DNA of 64,000 nt from Geminicoccaceae bacterium (GCA_025062095.1 JANXAZ010000005.1:1-64000); one strand, 5' to 3'; positions 54,402 to 64,000 are shown, numbered from the stretch's first letter. Notes: a model not told the origin generated them from the letters alone. Numbers and translations: made by a program.

Positions 54402-55474
54402 TCCGCGGCGCGGTCGAACCGCCGGCCTCGGGCTTCCGCTTCGCGCCGAATCGTGGCGAGATCGGCGCGCACCATCTCGGCCACGAGCTCGGCGAAGTTC
54501 GTGCGGTGGCGCCAGCCCAGGCGCGTGCGCGCCTTGGTGGGGTCGCCTCTCAGGTGATGGACCTCGAGGGGCCGGAAATAGCGCGGGTCGACCTCGACGA
54601 GCACGCGACCCGTTTTGCGATCGATCCCCTTTTCCTCCACCCCGCGTCCTTTCCAGACGAGCTCGACGCCGATCTCCGCGAAGGCCCGTTCGACGAACTC
54701 GCGCACGCTGTGCGACTCCCCGGTCGCCAGCACCCAGTCGTCCGGCTCTTCGTGCTGAAGAATGCGCCACATGCCTTCGACGTAGTCGCGCGCGTGTCCC
54801 CAGTCGCGCTTGGCGTCGAGGTTGCCGATCCAGAGCCGGTCCTGAAGACCCAGGGCGATCGCCGCGACGGCCCGCGTGACCTTGCGGGTGACGAAGGTCT
54901 CGCCGCGCAGCGGGCTCTCGTGGTTGAAGAGGATTCCGTTGGCGGCGAAAATACCGTAGCCTTCACGATAGTTCCGGGTGATCCAAAAGGCGTAGAGCTT
55001 GGCGGTCGCATAGGGGCTCTGCGGTCGGAAAGGGGTTTCCTCGTTCTGCGGGGGCGGCGAGGCGCCGAAGAGCTCGCTCGTGGAAGCCTGGTAAAAGCGC
55101 GTCTTCTTGTCGAGGCCGAGGATCCGGATGGCCTCGAGGAGGCGGAGAGTACCGAGACCGTCGGCGTTCGCCGTATACTCGGCGGTTTCGAAGCTCACTT
55201 TGACATGACTCTGAGCGGCGAGATTGTAGATCTCGTCGGGTTGGACTTCTTGCACGATACGGATCAAGTTGGTGGCATCGGTGAGGTCGCCGTAGTGCAA
55301 CTTGAGCCGAGCGCCGGGGACGTGCGGATCGACGTAGAGATGGTCGATCCGCGCCGTGTTGAAGGAGCTCGACCGCCTCTTGATGCCGTGCACCTCGTAG
55401 CCTCTGGCGAGCAGGAACTCGGCGAGATAGGCCCCGTCCTGCCCGGTGATCCCGGTGATCAGCGCCCTGCGCAC
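54398..55474 (-). CDS. gmd: GDP-mannose 4,6-dehydratase
   Basis: 358 aa from GTG at 55474 with GGAGG five bases upstream ([47 protein letters not shown]); a start at 55528 would add 18 residues. [48 protein letters not shown] holds the catalytic triad. First step from GDP-mannose toward GDP-fucose. It opens the leftward gene run gmd-fcl-hemA-phytase-like and is divergent from the acyl-CoA synthetase gene. Confidence 0.95.
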   Translation of the reverse strand: MRRALITGITGQDGAYLAEFLLARGYEVHGIKRRSSSFNTARIDHLYVDPHVPGARLKLHYGDLTDATNLIRIVQEVQPDEIYNLAAQSHVKVSFETAEYTANADGLGTLRLLEAIRILGLDKKTRFYQASTSELFGASPPPQNEETPFRPQSPYATAKLYAFWITRNYREGYGIFAANGILFNHESPLRGETFVTRKVTRAVAAIALGLQDRLWIGNLDAKRDWGHARDYVEGMWRILQHEEPDDWVLATGESHSVREFVERAFAEIGVELVWKGRGVEEKGIDRKTGRVLVEVDPRYFRPLEVHHLRGDPTKARTRLGWRHRTNFAELVAEMVRADLATIRREAEARGRRFDRAAE

Positions 55475-55576
55475 GCCACCCTCCGCCTTCGTTCGTCGCT
55501 CCGCAGTGTCGGTCGGCTCGGTAAACATTCTTTCGCCGCCGTGCTAGGGACTCGTTCGTCGCCGAGGGGCTCCCCG

Positions 55577-57220
55577 ATGTTGCCTGTCGCCCGCTCTTAC
55601 GAGGAACTGCGGTCTCGATTTCGGTGGCGGATCCCGCAGCGCTTCAACATCGCCCGCGGCTGTGTCGACCGACACGCCGAGCGCCGCCCCGAGAGCCTCG
55701 CCTTGATCGAAGAGCGCGAGAAGGAACCGGCGCGGACGTGGACGATGGCCGAGCTCTCGGCGCTGTCGCGGCGGTTCGCCAACGCCCTGGCGGAACGAGG
55801 CGTCGGGCGCGGCGACCGGGTCGCGATCCTGTTGAGCCAGCGGGTCGAGACCTTGCTCGCGCATCTCGCGGTCTACCGGCTCGGCGCGATCGCGGTTCCT
55901 CTCTTCACCCTTTTCGGCCCCGACGCTCTGGCGTTTCGGCTGGCCGACAGCGGCGCTCGCGCCCTCGTCACGGATGCCGCCGGCCTCGAGAAAGTGATAC
56001 CGCTCGAAGATCGGCTGCCGATGCTGCGGACGGTCTGGTCGGTCGAGCCGGCTTCCCCGCCCGCACGCCTTTTCTGGGCCGACGTGGAGGCTGCGAGCGA
56101 GCGCGATCCGACGACGGACACGAGTGCCGACGATCCGGCGCTGCTCATCTACACCTCGGGCACCACCGGTCAGCCCAAAGGAGCTCTGCACGCGCATCGC
56201 GTGCTCTTGGGGCACTTGCCGGGCGTGCAACTGCCGCAAGAGCTCTTTCCGCAGCCCGGCGATCGTTTCTGGACTCCCGCCGACTGGGCGTGGATCGGGG
56301 GGCTGTTGGACGTCCTCTTGCCGTCGCTGTGGTTCGCGGTGCCCGTCCTCGCCCACCGCGCCCGCCGCTTCGATCCCGAGGAGGCCGTGCACCTCATGGC
56401 TCGCCACGGGATCCGCAACTTGTTCCTTCCGCCGACCGCCCTGCGCCTGCTGCGGCGGGCCGAGGTTCGCCCGAAAGACGAAGGCGTGCGCCTGCGTTCG
56501 ATCGGCTCCGGGGGCGAGCGCTTGGGGGACGAGACCGTGGCCTGGGCGGAAGAAGCCTTCGGCTGTGCGGTCAACGAATTCTACGGCCAGACCGAGGCCA
56601 ACCTCGTGGTCGCGTCCTGTCGTGCCTTGTTCCCGCGTCGGCCGGGTTCGATGGGACGGCCCGTGCCCGGGCACACGGTGGCGATCGTCGACCCCGAGGG
56701 CCGACCGCTCCCACCCGGAGAAACCGGTGTGATCGCCGTGCAGCGGCCGGATCCGGTGATGTTCCTCGGCTATTGGAACCAGCCCGAGGCGACCGCGGCG
56801 AAATTCCGCGGGGAGTGGATGCTCACCGGTGATCTCGGGCGAATGGAGGAAGATGGGCATTTCACTTATATGGGCCGCGAGGACGATCTGATCAGCTCCG
56901 CCGGCTATCGCATCGGTCCGGCGGAGATCGAGGATTGTCTCATGCGCCATCCCGCCGTGGCGTTGTGCGCGGTGATCGGCGTTCCCGATCCGGTACGAGG
57001 CGAGAAGGTCAAGGCCTACATCGTGCCCCAGCCGGGTGTCGAGCCCGGGCCGGAGCTCGCGGCCGACATCCAGAATTTCGTCAAACACCGTCTCGCGGCG
57101 CACGAATATCCGCGCGAGATCGCCTTCGTGGACGCGCTTCCGCTCACCGCCACGGGCAAGGTGCGGCGCAGCGAACTGCGCGCGCGCGAGCGCGCCGGTC
57201 GCGGTCGCGATGGCGCTTGA
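55577..57220 (+). CDS. AMP-forming acyl-CoA synthetase
   Basis: 547 aa from ATG at 55577. The phosphate loop is LIYTSGTTGQPKGAL, with NEFYGQTEANLVV, LTGDLGRMEEDGHFTYMGREDDLISSAGYRIGPAEIE and the C-terminal lysine motif LTATGKVRRSELR. RIPQRFNIARGCVDRHAERRPESLALI is typical of medium-chain or acetyl/benzoyl-type ligases. It makes an acyl-CoA from a free carboxylic acid, ATP and CoA; the acid is not known. Its end overlaps the trkH start by 11 bases, an odd pairing of function. Confidence 0.92.
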   Translation: MLPVARSYEELRSRFRWRIPQRFNIARGCVDRHAERRPESLALIEEREKEPARTWTMAELSALSRRFANALAERGVGRGDRVAILLSQRVETLLAHLAVYRLGAIAVPLFTLFGPDALAFRLADSGARALVTDAAGLEKVIPLEDRLPMLRTVWSVEPASPPARLFWADVEAASERDPTTDTSADDPALLIYTSGTTGQPKGALHAHRVLLGHLPGVQLPQELFPQPGDRFWTPADWAWIGGLLDVLLPSLWFAVPVLAHRARRFDPEEAVHLMARHGIRNLFLPPTALRLLRRAEVRPKDEGVRLRSIGSGGERLGDETVAWAEEAFGCAVNEFYGQTEANLVVASCRALFPRRPGSMGRPVPGHTVAIVDPEGRPLPPGETGVIAVQRPDPVMFLGYWNQPEATAAKFRGEWMLTGDLGRMEEDGHFTYMGREDDLISSAGYRIGPAEIEDCLMRHPAVALCAVIGVPDPVRGEKVKAYIVPQPGVEPGPELAADIQNFVKHRLAAHEYPREIAFVDALPLTATGKVRRSELRARERAGRGRDGA

Positions 57221-58721
57221 GATCACCGCCCGCCGCCGGACGCCGATCACCGGCGCGTCCGCGCGCAGCGGGCTCGCCTTCGGGCCGATTTTGTCGGTCA
57301 CCGGCATTCTCTTGCTCTTGCTCGCGGCGGCCATGCTCGTGCCGATGTTGGCCGATCTCGCCGTGGGTCACCCGGATTGGCAGGTGTTCGCGGCCTCGGC
57401 CGCGTTCACCGCGTTCTTCGCCACCGCGCTCGTGCTCGCTAATCGCGGGGCGAATTTCGAAGCGCTCACCACCCGCCAGATCTTCCTGCTCACCACGCTC
57501 GTCTGGACGACCGTATCGGTGTTCTCGGCGGTGCCGCTCGCCCTTTCCGGGCTCGGTCTGTCGCTCGCCGATGCCGTTTTCGAGGCGGTCTCGGGGATCA
57601 CGACGACGGGATCGACGGTGATGACCGGGCTCGATCGGGCCCCGCCCGGGGTGCTCTTGTGGCGGGCGATCCTGCAATGGCTCGGCGGTATCGGGATCAT
57701 CGTCACGGGCGTTGCGATCCTGCCGGTGTTGAGCGTCGGCGGCATGCAGCTCTTCCGCAGCGAGAGCTCCGATCGCTCGGAGAAGGTGCTGCCGCGCAGC
57801 GCTCAGATCGCCAGTGCGATCGGCGGTCTTTACGTCGCGCTCACCTTCGCGTGTCTGTTGACCTATTGGTATCTCGGCATGGACATGTTCGATGCCGCGG
57901 TGCACGCCATGACGACGGTGGCCACCGGGGGTTATTCGAGCCACGACGCCTCGATCGGCTATTTCGCTAACCCGGCGATAGAATGGGCGGCGATCGTCTT
58001 CATGGCCGCGGGCGGTGTTCCCTTCGTCCTCTATCTACAGGCGCTGCGCGGCCGCCCCCAGGCGCTTTTGGCCGACGTCCAGGTGCGGTGGTATCTGTTC
58101 GTTCTCCTCGGGTCTTCGCTCCTGCTCGCGGCTTGGCTCGTGCGCGAGCTCGGCAAGCCCTATCTCGACGCGCTGCGTTCGGCCGCCTTCACCGCCACCT
58201 CGATCATGACCGGCACGGGCTACGCTTCGACCGATTACGGCCAGTGGGGGACGTTTCCGATCATCCTCTTGTTCTTTTTGAAGTGCGTCGGCGGCTGTAC
58301 CGGGTCGACGACCGGAGGCATCAAAATCTTTCGATTCGTCGTCCTCTATCAGGTAGCGCGGAGCCAGATGAACCGACTGGTGCAGCCGAACGGGGTGTTC
58401 AGGATGACCTACAACGGACGGGCGATCGCCGAGGAAACGGCGATATCGGTGATGGCGTTCTTCTTCCTGTTCGCCCTGACCTTCACGGCGGTCGCCGGCG
58501 CCCTCGCCGCTTTGGGTCTCGATTATCTGACGGCGATGTCCGCTTCCGTCACCGCTCTCGCCAACGTCGGGCCGGGGCTCGGACCGATCATCGGTCCCGC
58601 CGGCCACTTCGGCGACCTGCCCGAAGCCGCGAAATGGGTGCTCTCGGCGGCGATGCTCCTCGGGCGGCTCGAACTGTTCACCGTCCTCGTCCTCTTCACT
58701 CCGCTGTTCTGGCGCGGTTGA
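57210..58721 (+). CDS. trkH: Potassium uptake protein TrkH
   Basis: 503 aa from ATG at 57210. Multiple membrane helices in four pore repeats. The selectivity loops appear as EAVSGITTTGSTVM, HAMTTVATGGYSSHD, TATSIMTGTGYASTDY and ALANVGPGLG. FFLKCVGGCTGSTTGGIKIFR is the intramembrane gate region. It takes up potassium with TrkA, which is not in this window. It starts inside the acyl-CoA synthetase gene end, and its stop overlaps the cupin start. Confidence 0.95.
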   Translation: MALEITARRRTPITGASARSGLAFGPILSVTGILLLLLAAAMLVPMLADLAVGHPDWQVFAASAAFTAFFATALVLANRGANFEALTTRQIFLLTTLVWTTVSVFSAVPLALSGLGLSLADAVFEAVSGITTTGSTVMTGLDRAPPGVLLWRAILQWLGGIGIIVTGVAILPVLSVGGMQLFRSESSDRSEKVLPRSAQIASAIGGLYVALTFACLLTYWYLGMDMFDAAVHAMTTVATGGYSSHDASIGYFANPAIEWAAIVFMAAGGVPFVLYLQALRGRPQALLADVQVRWYLFVLLGSSLLLAAWLVRELGKPYLDALRSAAFTATSIMTGTGYASTDYGQWGTFPIILLFFLKCVGGCTGSTTGGIKIFRFVVLYQVARSQMNRLVQPNGVFRMTYNGRAIAEETAISVMAFFFLFALTFTAVAGALAALGLDYLTAMSASVTALANVGPGLGPIIGPAGHFGDLPEAAKWVLSAAMLLGRLELFTVLVLFTPLFWRG

Positions 58722-59071
58722 CGGTCGTGCCGCCCTCTTTTCCCACGAGCGGGAACCTCTTGCGCGATCCGGGAGCGGATCCCGCTGGGGAACGTTTCGA
58801 AACCTTGCTCGATACGCCGACGGTGCGGATCGAGCGGATCGTTTCGCTGGGACAGAGCAGCCCCGCCGGCTTCTGGTACGACCAGCCGGAAGGGGAGTGG
58901 GTCGTCCTCCTCGCGGGCGAGGCCGCATTGGAAATCGAAGGAGAACCCCAGCCGCGGCGCCTGCGGCCGGGCGACTGGGTCTGGTTGCCGCCGCACTGCC
59001 GTCACCGCGTCGTCTGGACCGCCCCCGACCGCCCGTCGATCTGGCTCGCGGTGCACCTCGCGATCCCTTGA
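58718..59071 (+). CDS. Cupin-domain protein
   Basis: 117 aa from a TTG at 58718 that overlaps the trkH stop; GTG at 58727 is an alternative. A single cupin barrel: GFWYDQPEGEWVVLLAGEAALEIEGEP, then LRPGDWVWLPPHCRHRVVWT, with likely metal ligands from E (EGEW) and the histidines of PPHCRHRV. Function is unknown; small cupins often act as isomerases or ligand sensors. Its place after trkH suggests co-transcription. Confidence 0.85.
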   Translation: MTVVPPSFPTSGNLLRDPGADPAGERFETLLDTPTVRIERIVSLGQSSPAGFWYDQPEGEWVVLLAGEAALEIEGEPQPRRLRPGDWVWLPPHCRHRVVWTAPDRPSIWLAVHLAIP

Positions 59072-59114
59072 TCCGCATCCGCGCGAGCCTGGCTTCGGGC
59101 TCGGCGGATCGAGC

Positions 59115-60119
59115 TCAGTTCGCGCGCAGCCGGCGCGCGCGATGTTCCGAGTGCCAGGCCCAGGCGGTCTCGAGGATTCGCTCGAGGCCCATGAGGTCGG
59201 AAGGCATGAGGTGCAGTCGCTCGCGCGCGTACGTCGCATCGGCGACGAGGATCGGCGGGTCGCCCGGACGGCGCGGGGCTTCGACGTGCGGCACCCTCCG
59301 CCCCGTGATCCGCTCGGCGGTCTCGATCACCTGGCGCACCGAATGACCTCGCCCGGTTCCGAGGTTGCAAGCGAAGGACGGCCCGCCCGCGAGCAGGCGC
59401 TCGAGCGCGCGCACATGCGCTACCGCCAAGTCGCAGACGTGGACGTAGTCGCGGATCGCGGTACCGTCGGGGGTCGGGTAGTCGGTACCGAGGAGCCGGA
59501 GGGGCGGCCGCAGCCCGAGCACGGCGTCGAGCAACAACGGAACGAGATGAGTCTCGACGGCGCGGTGCTCGCCGATCTCGCCTTCGGGGTCGGCTCCGGC
59601 GGCGTTGAAATAGCGCAGCGCGGCGAAGCGCAAGCCGTAAGCGGCCTCCGCGTCGTGCAGCAAGCGTTCGGCCGCGAGCTTGGAAGCTCCGTAGGGATTG
59701 ATGGGCTCCTTGGGCGCTTGTTCGTCGATCGGGATGCGCGGCGGGATCCCGTAGATCGCGCAGGTGGAGGAGAAGACCAGAACCGGGACCTCGTGGATCC
59801 GGCAGGCCTCGACGAGATTGAGCGTGCCCAAGAGATTGAGACGCCAATACAGCCCCGGCTCGCGCACGGATTCGCCCACGAGCGCCGCGGCCGCGAAATG
59901 CATCACCGCCGCCGGTCGATGACGCTTGAAGGCGAGATGGAGCGCGGGCGGATCGAGGACGTCGCCGATCTCGAGCGGGCCCCAGCGCACCGCCCAGCGG
60001 TTGCCGGTGGAGAGATTGTCGAAGGTGACGGGCAGGAAGCCGGCGCGGGCGAGTGCCTTGCAGGCGTGACTGCCGACGTAGCCGGCGCCGCCCGTGACCA
60101 GAACCGTGGCGCGGCTCAT
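59115..60119 (-). CDS. galE: UDP-glucose 4-epimerase
   Basis: 334 aa. NAD loop VTGGAGYVGSHACKALARAG; FSSTCAIYGIPPRIPIDEQAPKEPINPYGASKLAAERLL with the Ser/Tyr/Lys triad; RYFNAAGADPEGEIGE and TAIRDYVHVCDLAVAHVRAL are GalE hallmarks. It interconverts UDP-glucose and UDP-galactose. It is the third of three leftward nucleotide-sugar genes (UGD at 62506, UXS at 61119, galE), separated from UXS by 10 bases. Confidence 0.94.
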   Translation of the reverse strand: MSRATVLVTGGAGYVGSHACKALARAGFLPVTFDNLSTGNRWAVRWGPLEIGDVLDPPALHLAFKRHRPAAVMHFAAAALVGESVREPGLYWRLNLLGTLNLVEACRIHEVPVLVFSSTCAIYGIPPRIPIDEQAPKEPINPYGASKLAAERLLHDAEAAYGLRFAALRYFNAAGADPEGEIGEHRAVETHLVPLLLDAVLGLRPPLRLLGTDYPTPDGTAIRDYVHVCDLAVAHVRALERLLAGGPSFACNLGTGRGHSVRQVIETAERITGRRVPHVEAPRRPGDPPILVADATYARERLHLMPSDLMGLERILETAWAWHSEHRARRLRAN

Positions 60120-60129
60120 GACCGGGGGC

Positions 60130-61119
60130 TCAGCGCTCGGAGCCGAGCCGGCGCGCGGCCTCGGGATCGGCGCGCAAGAGCTCGTCGAAGTAGGCGATCG
60201 TGCGCACCAGTCCCTCGTCGAGGGAGACCTTCGGCTGCCAACCGAGGAGCTCGCGCGCGCGGGTGATGTCGGGCTGTCGCTGGGCGGGATCGTCGGGCGG
60301 CAACGGCCGGAACTCGATGCGCGACCGCGAGCCGGTCTTGTCGATGACTTTCTCGGCGAGCTCGAGGATCGTGAATTCGGCCGGATTGCCGAGGTTGATC
60401 GGGCCGGTGATCTGGTCGGGCGTGTCCATGAGGCGGATCAGGCCGTCGACGAGGTCGTCGACGTAGCAGAACGAGCGGGTCTGGCTGCCGTCGCCGTAGA
60501 CGGTGAGCGGCCGGTTCAGAAGAGCCTGGACGATGAAGTTCGAAACGACGCGGCCGTCGTTCGGGTGCATGCGCGGGCCGTAGGTGTTGAAGATACGGGC
60601 GACTTTGATCTTGAGCTTGTGTTGACGCCAATAGTCGAAAAAGAGTGTCTCGGCGCAGCGTTTGCCTTCGTCGTAGCAGGCACGCGGACCGATGGGGTTC
60701 ACGTTCCCCCAATAGTCTTCGTGCTGCGGATGGATCGTGGGGTTGCCGTATACCTCGCTCGTGCTCGCCTGGAGGATCTTCGCCTTCACGCGCTTGGCCA
60801 GGCCGAGCATGTTGATGGCACCGTGCACCGAGGTCTTGGTCGTCTGCACGGGGTCGAATTGATAGTGAATAGGAGAGGCTGGACACGCCAGATTGTAGAT
60901 CTCGTCGACCTCCACGTAGAGAGGAAACGTGATATCGTGACGCAGGAGTTCGAAGCCCGGGTGATCGAGCAAATGGGCGATGTTGCGCCGCCGACCCGTG
61001 AAGAAATTGTCGACGCACAAAACTTCGTGCCCGCGGGCGAGAAGCTGCTCGCACAGGAAGCTACCGAGGAAACCGGCACCGCCCGTGACCAGGATGCGCT
61101 TGCTCGACAGGCCCAACAT
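60130..61119 (-). CDS. UDP-glucuronate decarboxylase (UDP-xylose synthase)
   Basis: 329 aa from ATG at 61119. [88 protein letters not shown] and [19 protein letters not shown] are the UXS signature. It converts UDP-glucuronate to UDP-xylose. Together with the UDP-sugar dehydrogenase upstream it suggests a xylose-containing exopolysaccharide or lipopolysaccharide. Confidence 0.95.
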   Translation of the reverse strand: MLGLSSKRILVTGGAGFLGSFLCEQLLARGHEVLCVDNFFTGRRRNIAHLLDHPGFELLRHDITFPLYVEVDEIYNLACPASPIHYQFDPVQTTKTSVHGAINMLGLAKRVKAKILQASTSEVYGNPTIHPQHEDYWGNVNPIGPRACYDEGKRCAETLFFDYWRQHKLKIKVARIFNTYGPRMHPNDGRVVSNFIVQALLNRPLTVYGDGSQTRSFCYVDDLVDGLIRLMDTPDQITGPINLGNPAEFTILELAEKVIDKTGSRSRIEFRPLPPDDPAQRQPDITRARELLGWQPKVSLDEGLVRTIAYFDELLRADPEAARRLGSER

Positions 61120-61183
61120 GGTCGCTTCCTTCGTCTCGATGCCGAGCGCCGGGAACCGCCCCGACGCGGTGTTCCGTCTCGGC

Positions 61184-62506
61184 TCAGGCGGGGACGACGT
61201 TGTTTCGGCGCGGCAGGCGGTCGCGCGTATCGACGACCAGCGGTGCTCGCTCGGCGACGAGCTCCCAGTCGATCGCATCGTGATCGGTGACCACGAGCGC
61301 CGCATCGAAGGCGGCGAGGGTCGGCGCATCGAGGGGCAGCGATCGCCGCCCGGCGAGAGCCCGGTGCTCGCGGGTCGGAGGGATCGCCGCGACGAGGGGA
61401 TCGTGGTAGGCGACTTCGGCGCCGCGCGCTTCGAGGAGTTCCCAAATCGCGAAAGCCGGGCTCTCGCGCACGTCGTCGACGTTCTTCTTGTAGGCCACGC
61501 CCAGGAGGAGCACGCGCGCCCGAGACAGGCCTTTGCCGTAGCGGCGGTCGACCGCTTCCGCGAGCCGCTCCACCACCCAGCGCGGCATAGCGCGGTTGAT
61601 CTCGCCGGCGAGCTCGATGAAACGAGTGCGCACCCCGACTTCGTGGGCCTTCCAGGTGAGATAGAAGGGATCGATGGGGATGCAGTGGCCGCCGAGCCCG
61701 GGACCCGGACGGAAGGGCATGAAGCCGAAAGGCTTGGTGGCCGCGGCATCGATCACGCGGTGGACGTCGATACCCATCGCCGTGAAGACGATCTTGAGCT
61801 CGTTGACGAGGGCGATGTTGACGGCGCGGAAGATGTTTTCGGTGAGCTTGGCGGCCTCGGCGATCTCGCAGGATTCGACGGGCACCACGCGTTCGACGAA
61901 ACGACCGTAGAGCGCGACCGCGAGATCGCGCGCCGTTTCGCCGTCGCCGCCGACGAGCTTCGGGATGCGGGCGGTGGTGAAACGAGGATTGCCCGGATCT
62001 TCGCGCTCGGGACTGTAGGCGAGGAAAAAATCGACCCCCGAGCGGAGCCCGGTGGCTTCGAGGATCGGTTTGACGACTTCGCGCGTGGTCCCGGGCCAGG
62101 TGGTCGATTCGAGCACGACGAGCTGGCCCGCTCGCAGCGTGCGGGCGATCTGCCGCGAGGTCGCCTCGACGAAAGAGAGGTCGGGTTCGCGATGAGGTCC
62201 GAGGGGGGTGGGTACGCAGATCGCGATCGCGTCCATCTCGCGCAGCCGCGCGAAATCGGCGGTCGCGGCGAAACCTCCGCTCGCCCGGGCGGCGGCGATG
62301 GCCTCGCGGTCGATGTGCGCCAGAGGCGAGCGGCCCCGGTTGAGCCCCTCGACTTTGGGTTCGTCGATGTCGAAGCCGAGGACCTCGAGGCCGGAACGCG
62401 CGGCCGCGAGTGCGAGCGGCAAGCCCACGTAGCCGAGCCCGACGACCCCCAGTCGAGCGCGCCCCGAACGAATCTTCTCGGCCAGTCGATCGGCGAAGCG
62501 ATCCAT
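61184..62506 (-). CDS. UDP-sugar 6-dehydrogenase (UGDH/WbpA-like)
   Basis: 440 aa from ATG at 62506. NAD loop [22 protein letters not shown]; the catalytic cysteine is in [39 protein letters not shown] and the C-terminal [20 protein letters not shown] are intact. The [12 protein letters not shown] form is closer to UDP-N-acetylhexosamine dehydrogenases (WbpA/TviB) than to classic UDP-glucose dehydrogenase, so the substrate could be either. Its neighbour UXS would favour UDP-glucose. It is divergent from urtA. Confidence 0.92.
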   Translation of the reverse strand: MDRFADRLAEKIRSGRARLGVVGLGYVGLPLALAAARSGLEVLGFDIDEPKVEGLNRGRSPLAHIDREAIAAARASGGFAATADFARLREMDAIAICVPTPLGPHREPDLSFVEATSRQIARTLRAGQLVVLESTTWPGTTREVVKPILEATGLRSGVDFFLAYSPEREDPGNPRFTTARIPKLVGGDGETARDLAVALYGRFVERVVPVESCEIAEAAKLTENIFRAVNIALVNELKIVFTAMGIDVHRVIDAAATKPFGFMPFRPGPGLGGHCIPIDPFYLTWKAHEVGVRTRFIELAGEINRAMPRWVVERLAEAVDRRYGKGLSRARVLLLGVAYKKNVDDVRESPAFAIWELLEARGAEVAYHDPLVAAIPPTREHRALAGRRSLPLDAPTLAAFDAALVVTDHDAIDWELVAERAPLVVDTRDRLPRRNNVVPA

Positions 62507-62651
62507 GACTTTTCCCTGTCCGAGCGCGCTCGTCCGGTCAAGATCGACCTTTTGCTCAAAATCTGTGCACGCCCGCAAGCGGTACCGCTGTTTTGTTCAA
62601 TTCGTGGGCGCGGAACCGGGCTCTCGCGGTGGGTCGAGCTTTGGGATCGCC

Positions 62652-62667
62652 TGGCACGTGGCTTGCT
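62652..62667 (+). promoter_or_regulatory. Sigma-54 (-24/-12) promoter of urtA
   Basis: TGGCAC (62652-62657), five bases, TTGCT (62663-62667): a perfect match to the sigma-54 consensus TGGCAC-N5-TTGCW. Transcription would start about 62678, roughly 40 bases before the urtA ATG. It fits nitrogen-limitation control of a urea transporter, probably through an NtrC-type enhancer-binding protein. Confidence 0.85.
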
Positions 62668-62719
62668 ACGAACGAGCGCGGTTGCTGCAGCGCAGCGTCG
62701 ATCCTGGAGGCATCGAAAG

Positions 62720-64000
62720 ATGAGCCCGCTCACCCTTTCCCGCCGTTGGCTCTTGGCCGGAGCCGCGGCTCTCGCGCTCGCGAGCGGTACGGCGTCGGCG
62801 GCGGACACGATCAAAGTCGGAATCCTCCACTCGCTCTCCGGTACGATGGCGATCAGCGAGACGACCCTCAAAGACGTCATGCTGATGCTCATCGAAGAAC
62901 AGAACAAGAAGGGCGGTCTTCTCGGTAAGAAACTCGAGCCGGTCGTCGTCGATCCGGCTTCGAACTGGCCTCTGTTCGCGGAGAAAGCGCGCGAGCTGCT
63001 CACCAAGCACAAGGTCGCGGCCGTATTCGGTTGCTGGACGTCGGTCAGCCGCAAGTCGGTGCTCCCGGTTTTCGAAGAGCTCAACGGTATTCTGTTCTAC
63101 CCCGTCCAGTACGAAGGCGAGGAGTCGAGCCGCAACGTGTTCTACACGGGCGCCGCACCGAACCAGCAGGCGATTCCGGCCGTCGATTATCTCATGCAGC
63201 AAGAGAAGGTGGAACGCTGGGTGCTCGCCGGTACGGATTACGTCTACCCCCGCACGACCAACAAAATCCTGGAGGCCTATCTCAAGTCCAAGGGCGTGAA
63301 GTCTGAGGACATCATGATCAATTATACGCCTTTCGGCCACAGCGATTGGCAAACGATCGTGGCCGAGATCAAAAAGTTCGGAATGGCCGGCAAAAAGACC
63401 GCGGTCGTTTCGACCATCAACGGCGATGCCAACGTGCCGTTCTACAAGGAGCTCGCCGCGCAGGGGATCAAGGCCACCGACATCCCGGTGATCGCCTTCT
63501 CGGTCGGCGAGGAGGAGCTCGCCGGCCTCGACAAGGGGCCGCTCGTGGGGCACCTCGCGGCGTGGAACTACTTCATGAGCGTGGACACGCCCGAAAACAA
63601 AGAGTTCATCGAGAAATGGCACGCCTTCATCAAGGACAAGAAACGCGTCACCAACGATCCCATGGAAGCCCACTACATCGGCTTCAACATGTGGGTCAAA
63701 GCCGTCGAGAAGGCGGGGACCACGGACCCCGACGCGGTGATCGATGCGATGATCGGCGTGGTCGTTCCCAATCTCACGGGCGGCTACGCGGCGATGATGC
63801 CCAATCATCACATCACCAAACCGGTCCTCATCGGCGAGATCCAGGCGGACGGCCAGTTCAACGTCGTCTGGCAGACGCCGGGTACGGTCGTCGGCGACGA
63901 ATGGTCCGATTACCTCGAAGGTTCGAAGGATCTCATCGCCGATTGGCGGCCGCCGATGCGGTGCGGGAACTTCAACGTCAAGACCGGCAAGTGCGGCGGT
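62720..64000 (+). CDS. urtA: Urea ABC transporter substrate-binding protein (3' partial)
   Basis: 427 codons are visible before the window ends, close to full length. The twin-arginine-like signal MSPLTLSRRWLLAGAAALALASGTASAA is followed by DTIKVGILHSLSGTMAISETTLKDVMLMLIEEQNKKGG. FGCWTSVSRKSVLPVFEELNGILFYPVQYEGEESS, AGTDYVYPRTTNKILEAYL and PMEAHYIGFNMWVKAVEKAGT are diagnostic of UrtA. GGAGG precedes the ATG by 9 bases. UrtA binds urea in the periplasm for the UrtBCDE complex, whose genes presumably follow beyond the window. A sigma-54 promoter is just upstream. Confidence 0.96.
   Translation, partial: MSPLTLSRRWLLAGAAALALASGTASAADTIKVGILHSLSGTMAISETTLKDVMLMLIEEQNKKGGLLGKKLEPVVVDPASNWPLFAEKARELLTKHKVAAVFGCWTSVSRKSVLPVFEELNGILFYPVQYEGEESSRNVFYTGAAPNQQAIPAVDYLMQQEKVERWVLAGTDYVYPRTTNKILEAYLKSKGVKSEDIMINYTPFGHSDWQTIVAEIKKFGMAGKKTAVVSTINGDANVPFYKELAAQGIKATDIPVIAFSVGEEELAGLDKGPLVGHLAAWNYFMSVDTPENKEFIEKWHAFIKDKKRVTNDPMEAHYIGFNMWVKAVEKAGTTDPDAVIDAMIGVVVPNLTGGYAAMMPNHHITKPVLIGEIQADGQFNVVWQTPGTVVGDEWSDYLEGSKDLIADWRPPMRCGNFNVKTGKCGG

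Noticed and set aside
52212-54557. A 781-codon + strand frame opposite hemA and fcl.
   Set aside because: Antisense shadow; hemA and fcl on the minus strand have complete catalytic motifs.
1-64000. tRNA, rRNA, CRISPR arrays, insertion sequences or phage genes.
   Set aside because: No T-loop/acceptor patterns outside coding genes, no regularly spaced repeats, and no transposase or integrase translation was found by eye.

Overview
The window is about 64 kb of very GC-rich chromosomal DNA, densely coded on both strands, with no rRNA, tRNA, CRISPR array or insertion sequence that I could find. The gene set points to an alphaproteobacterium, probably a Rhodospirillales-type free-living heterotroph. 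It has an ALAS-type 5-aminolevulinate synthase (the C4 haem route), periplasmic-binding-protein transporters for branched-chain-amino-acid-like and NMT1-like solutes, a urea transporter binding protein behind a sigma-54 promoter, two TatA genes and several Tat-like signal peptides. Many genes start with GTG or TTG and overlap the preceding stop codon, so translational coupling is common.

Layout. 1-10 kb: a SAF-domain homoserine-dehydrogenase-like oxidoreductase (5' truncated by the window), a frameshifted RTX remnant, a zinc-free MDR reductase, a GT-B glycosyltransferase, tatA, a LysR regulator, an M24-fold hydrolase, an EamA exporter, an EVE protein, and a three-gene ExbB/ExbD-like membrane energizer operon. 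10-17.7 kb: HU with promoter and terminator, an exosortase-A-type O-glycosylation ligase, an NMT1-like ABC importer, a methyltransferase and a COG2403-type P-loop protein. 17.9-26.3 kb: a MocR regulator, a VOC dioxygenase, a MetE-C-like methyltransferase and a complete livKHMGF-type importer. 26.4-30.1 kb: a decayed locus holding a carrier protein, a seryl-tRNA-synthetase-like amino acid:[carrier protein] ligase and a tandem alpha/beta hydrolase, all with frameshifts.

30.4-40.3 kb: a methanethiol oxidase (SBP56) gene and a membrane partner behind an inverted-repeat operator, amtB with a terminator, a PAS protein, two tandem GNAT-like paralogues, a fucose-oxidation gene pair and speE. 40.6-48.3 kb: a BTAD/TPR regulator, a second tatA, tadA, a zinc-ribbon membrane protein, ftsEX, plsC, a UDP-glucuronate epimerase and a secreted cyclophilin. 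48.6-64 kb: prfC, an esterase-like phytase, hemA, the GDP-fucose genes fcl and gmd, an acyl-CoA synthetase with trkH and a cupin, the nucleotide-sugar genes galE, uxs and ugd, and urtA.

Two themes recur. Sugar-nucleotide synthesis for surface polysaccharide (gae, gmd/fcl, galE, uxs, ugd, and the O-ligase) is scattered through the window. Nitrogen scavenging (amtB, urtA, the liv-type importer) is the other. The most unusual piece is the broken aminoacyl carrier-protein locus.
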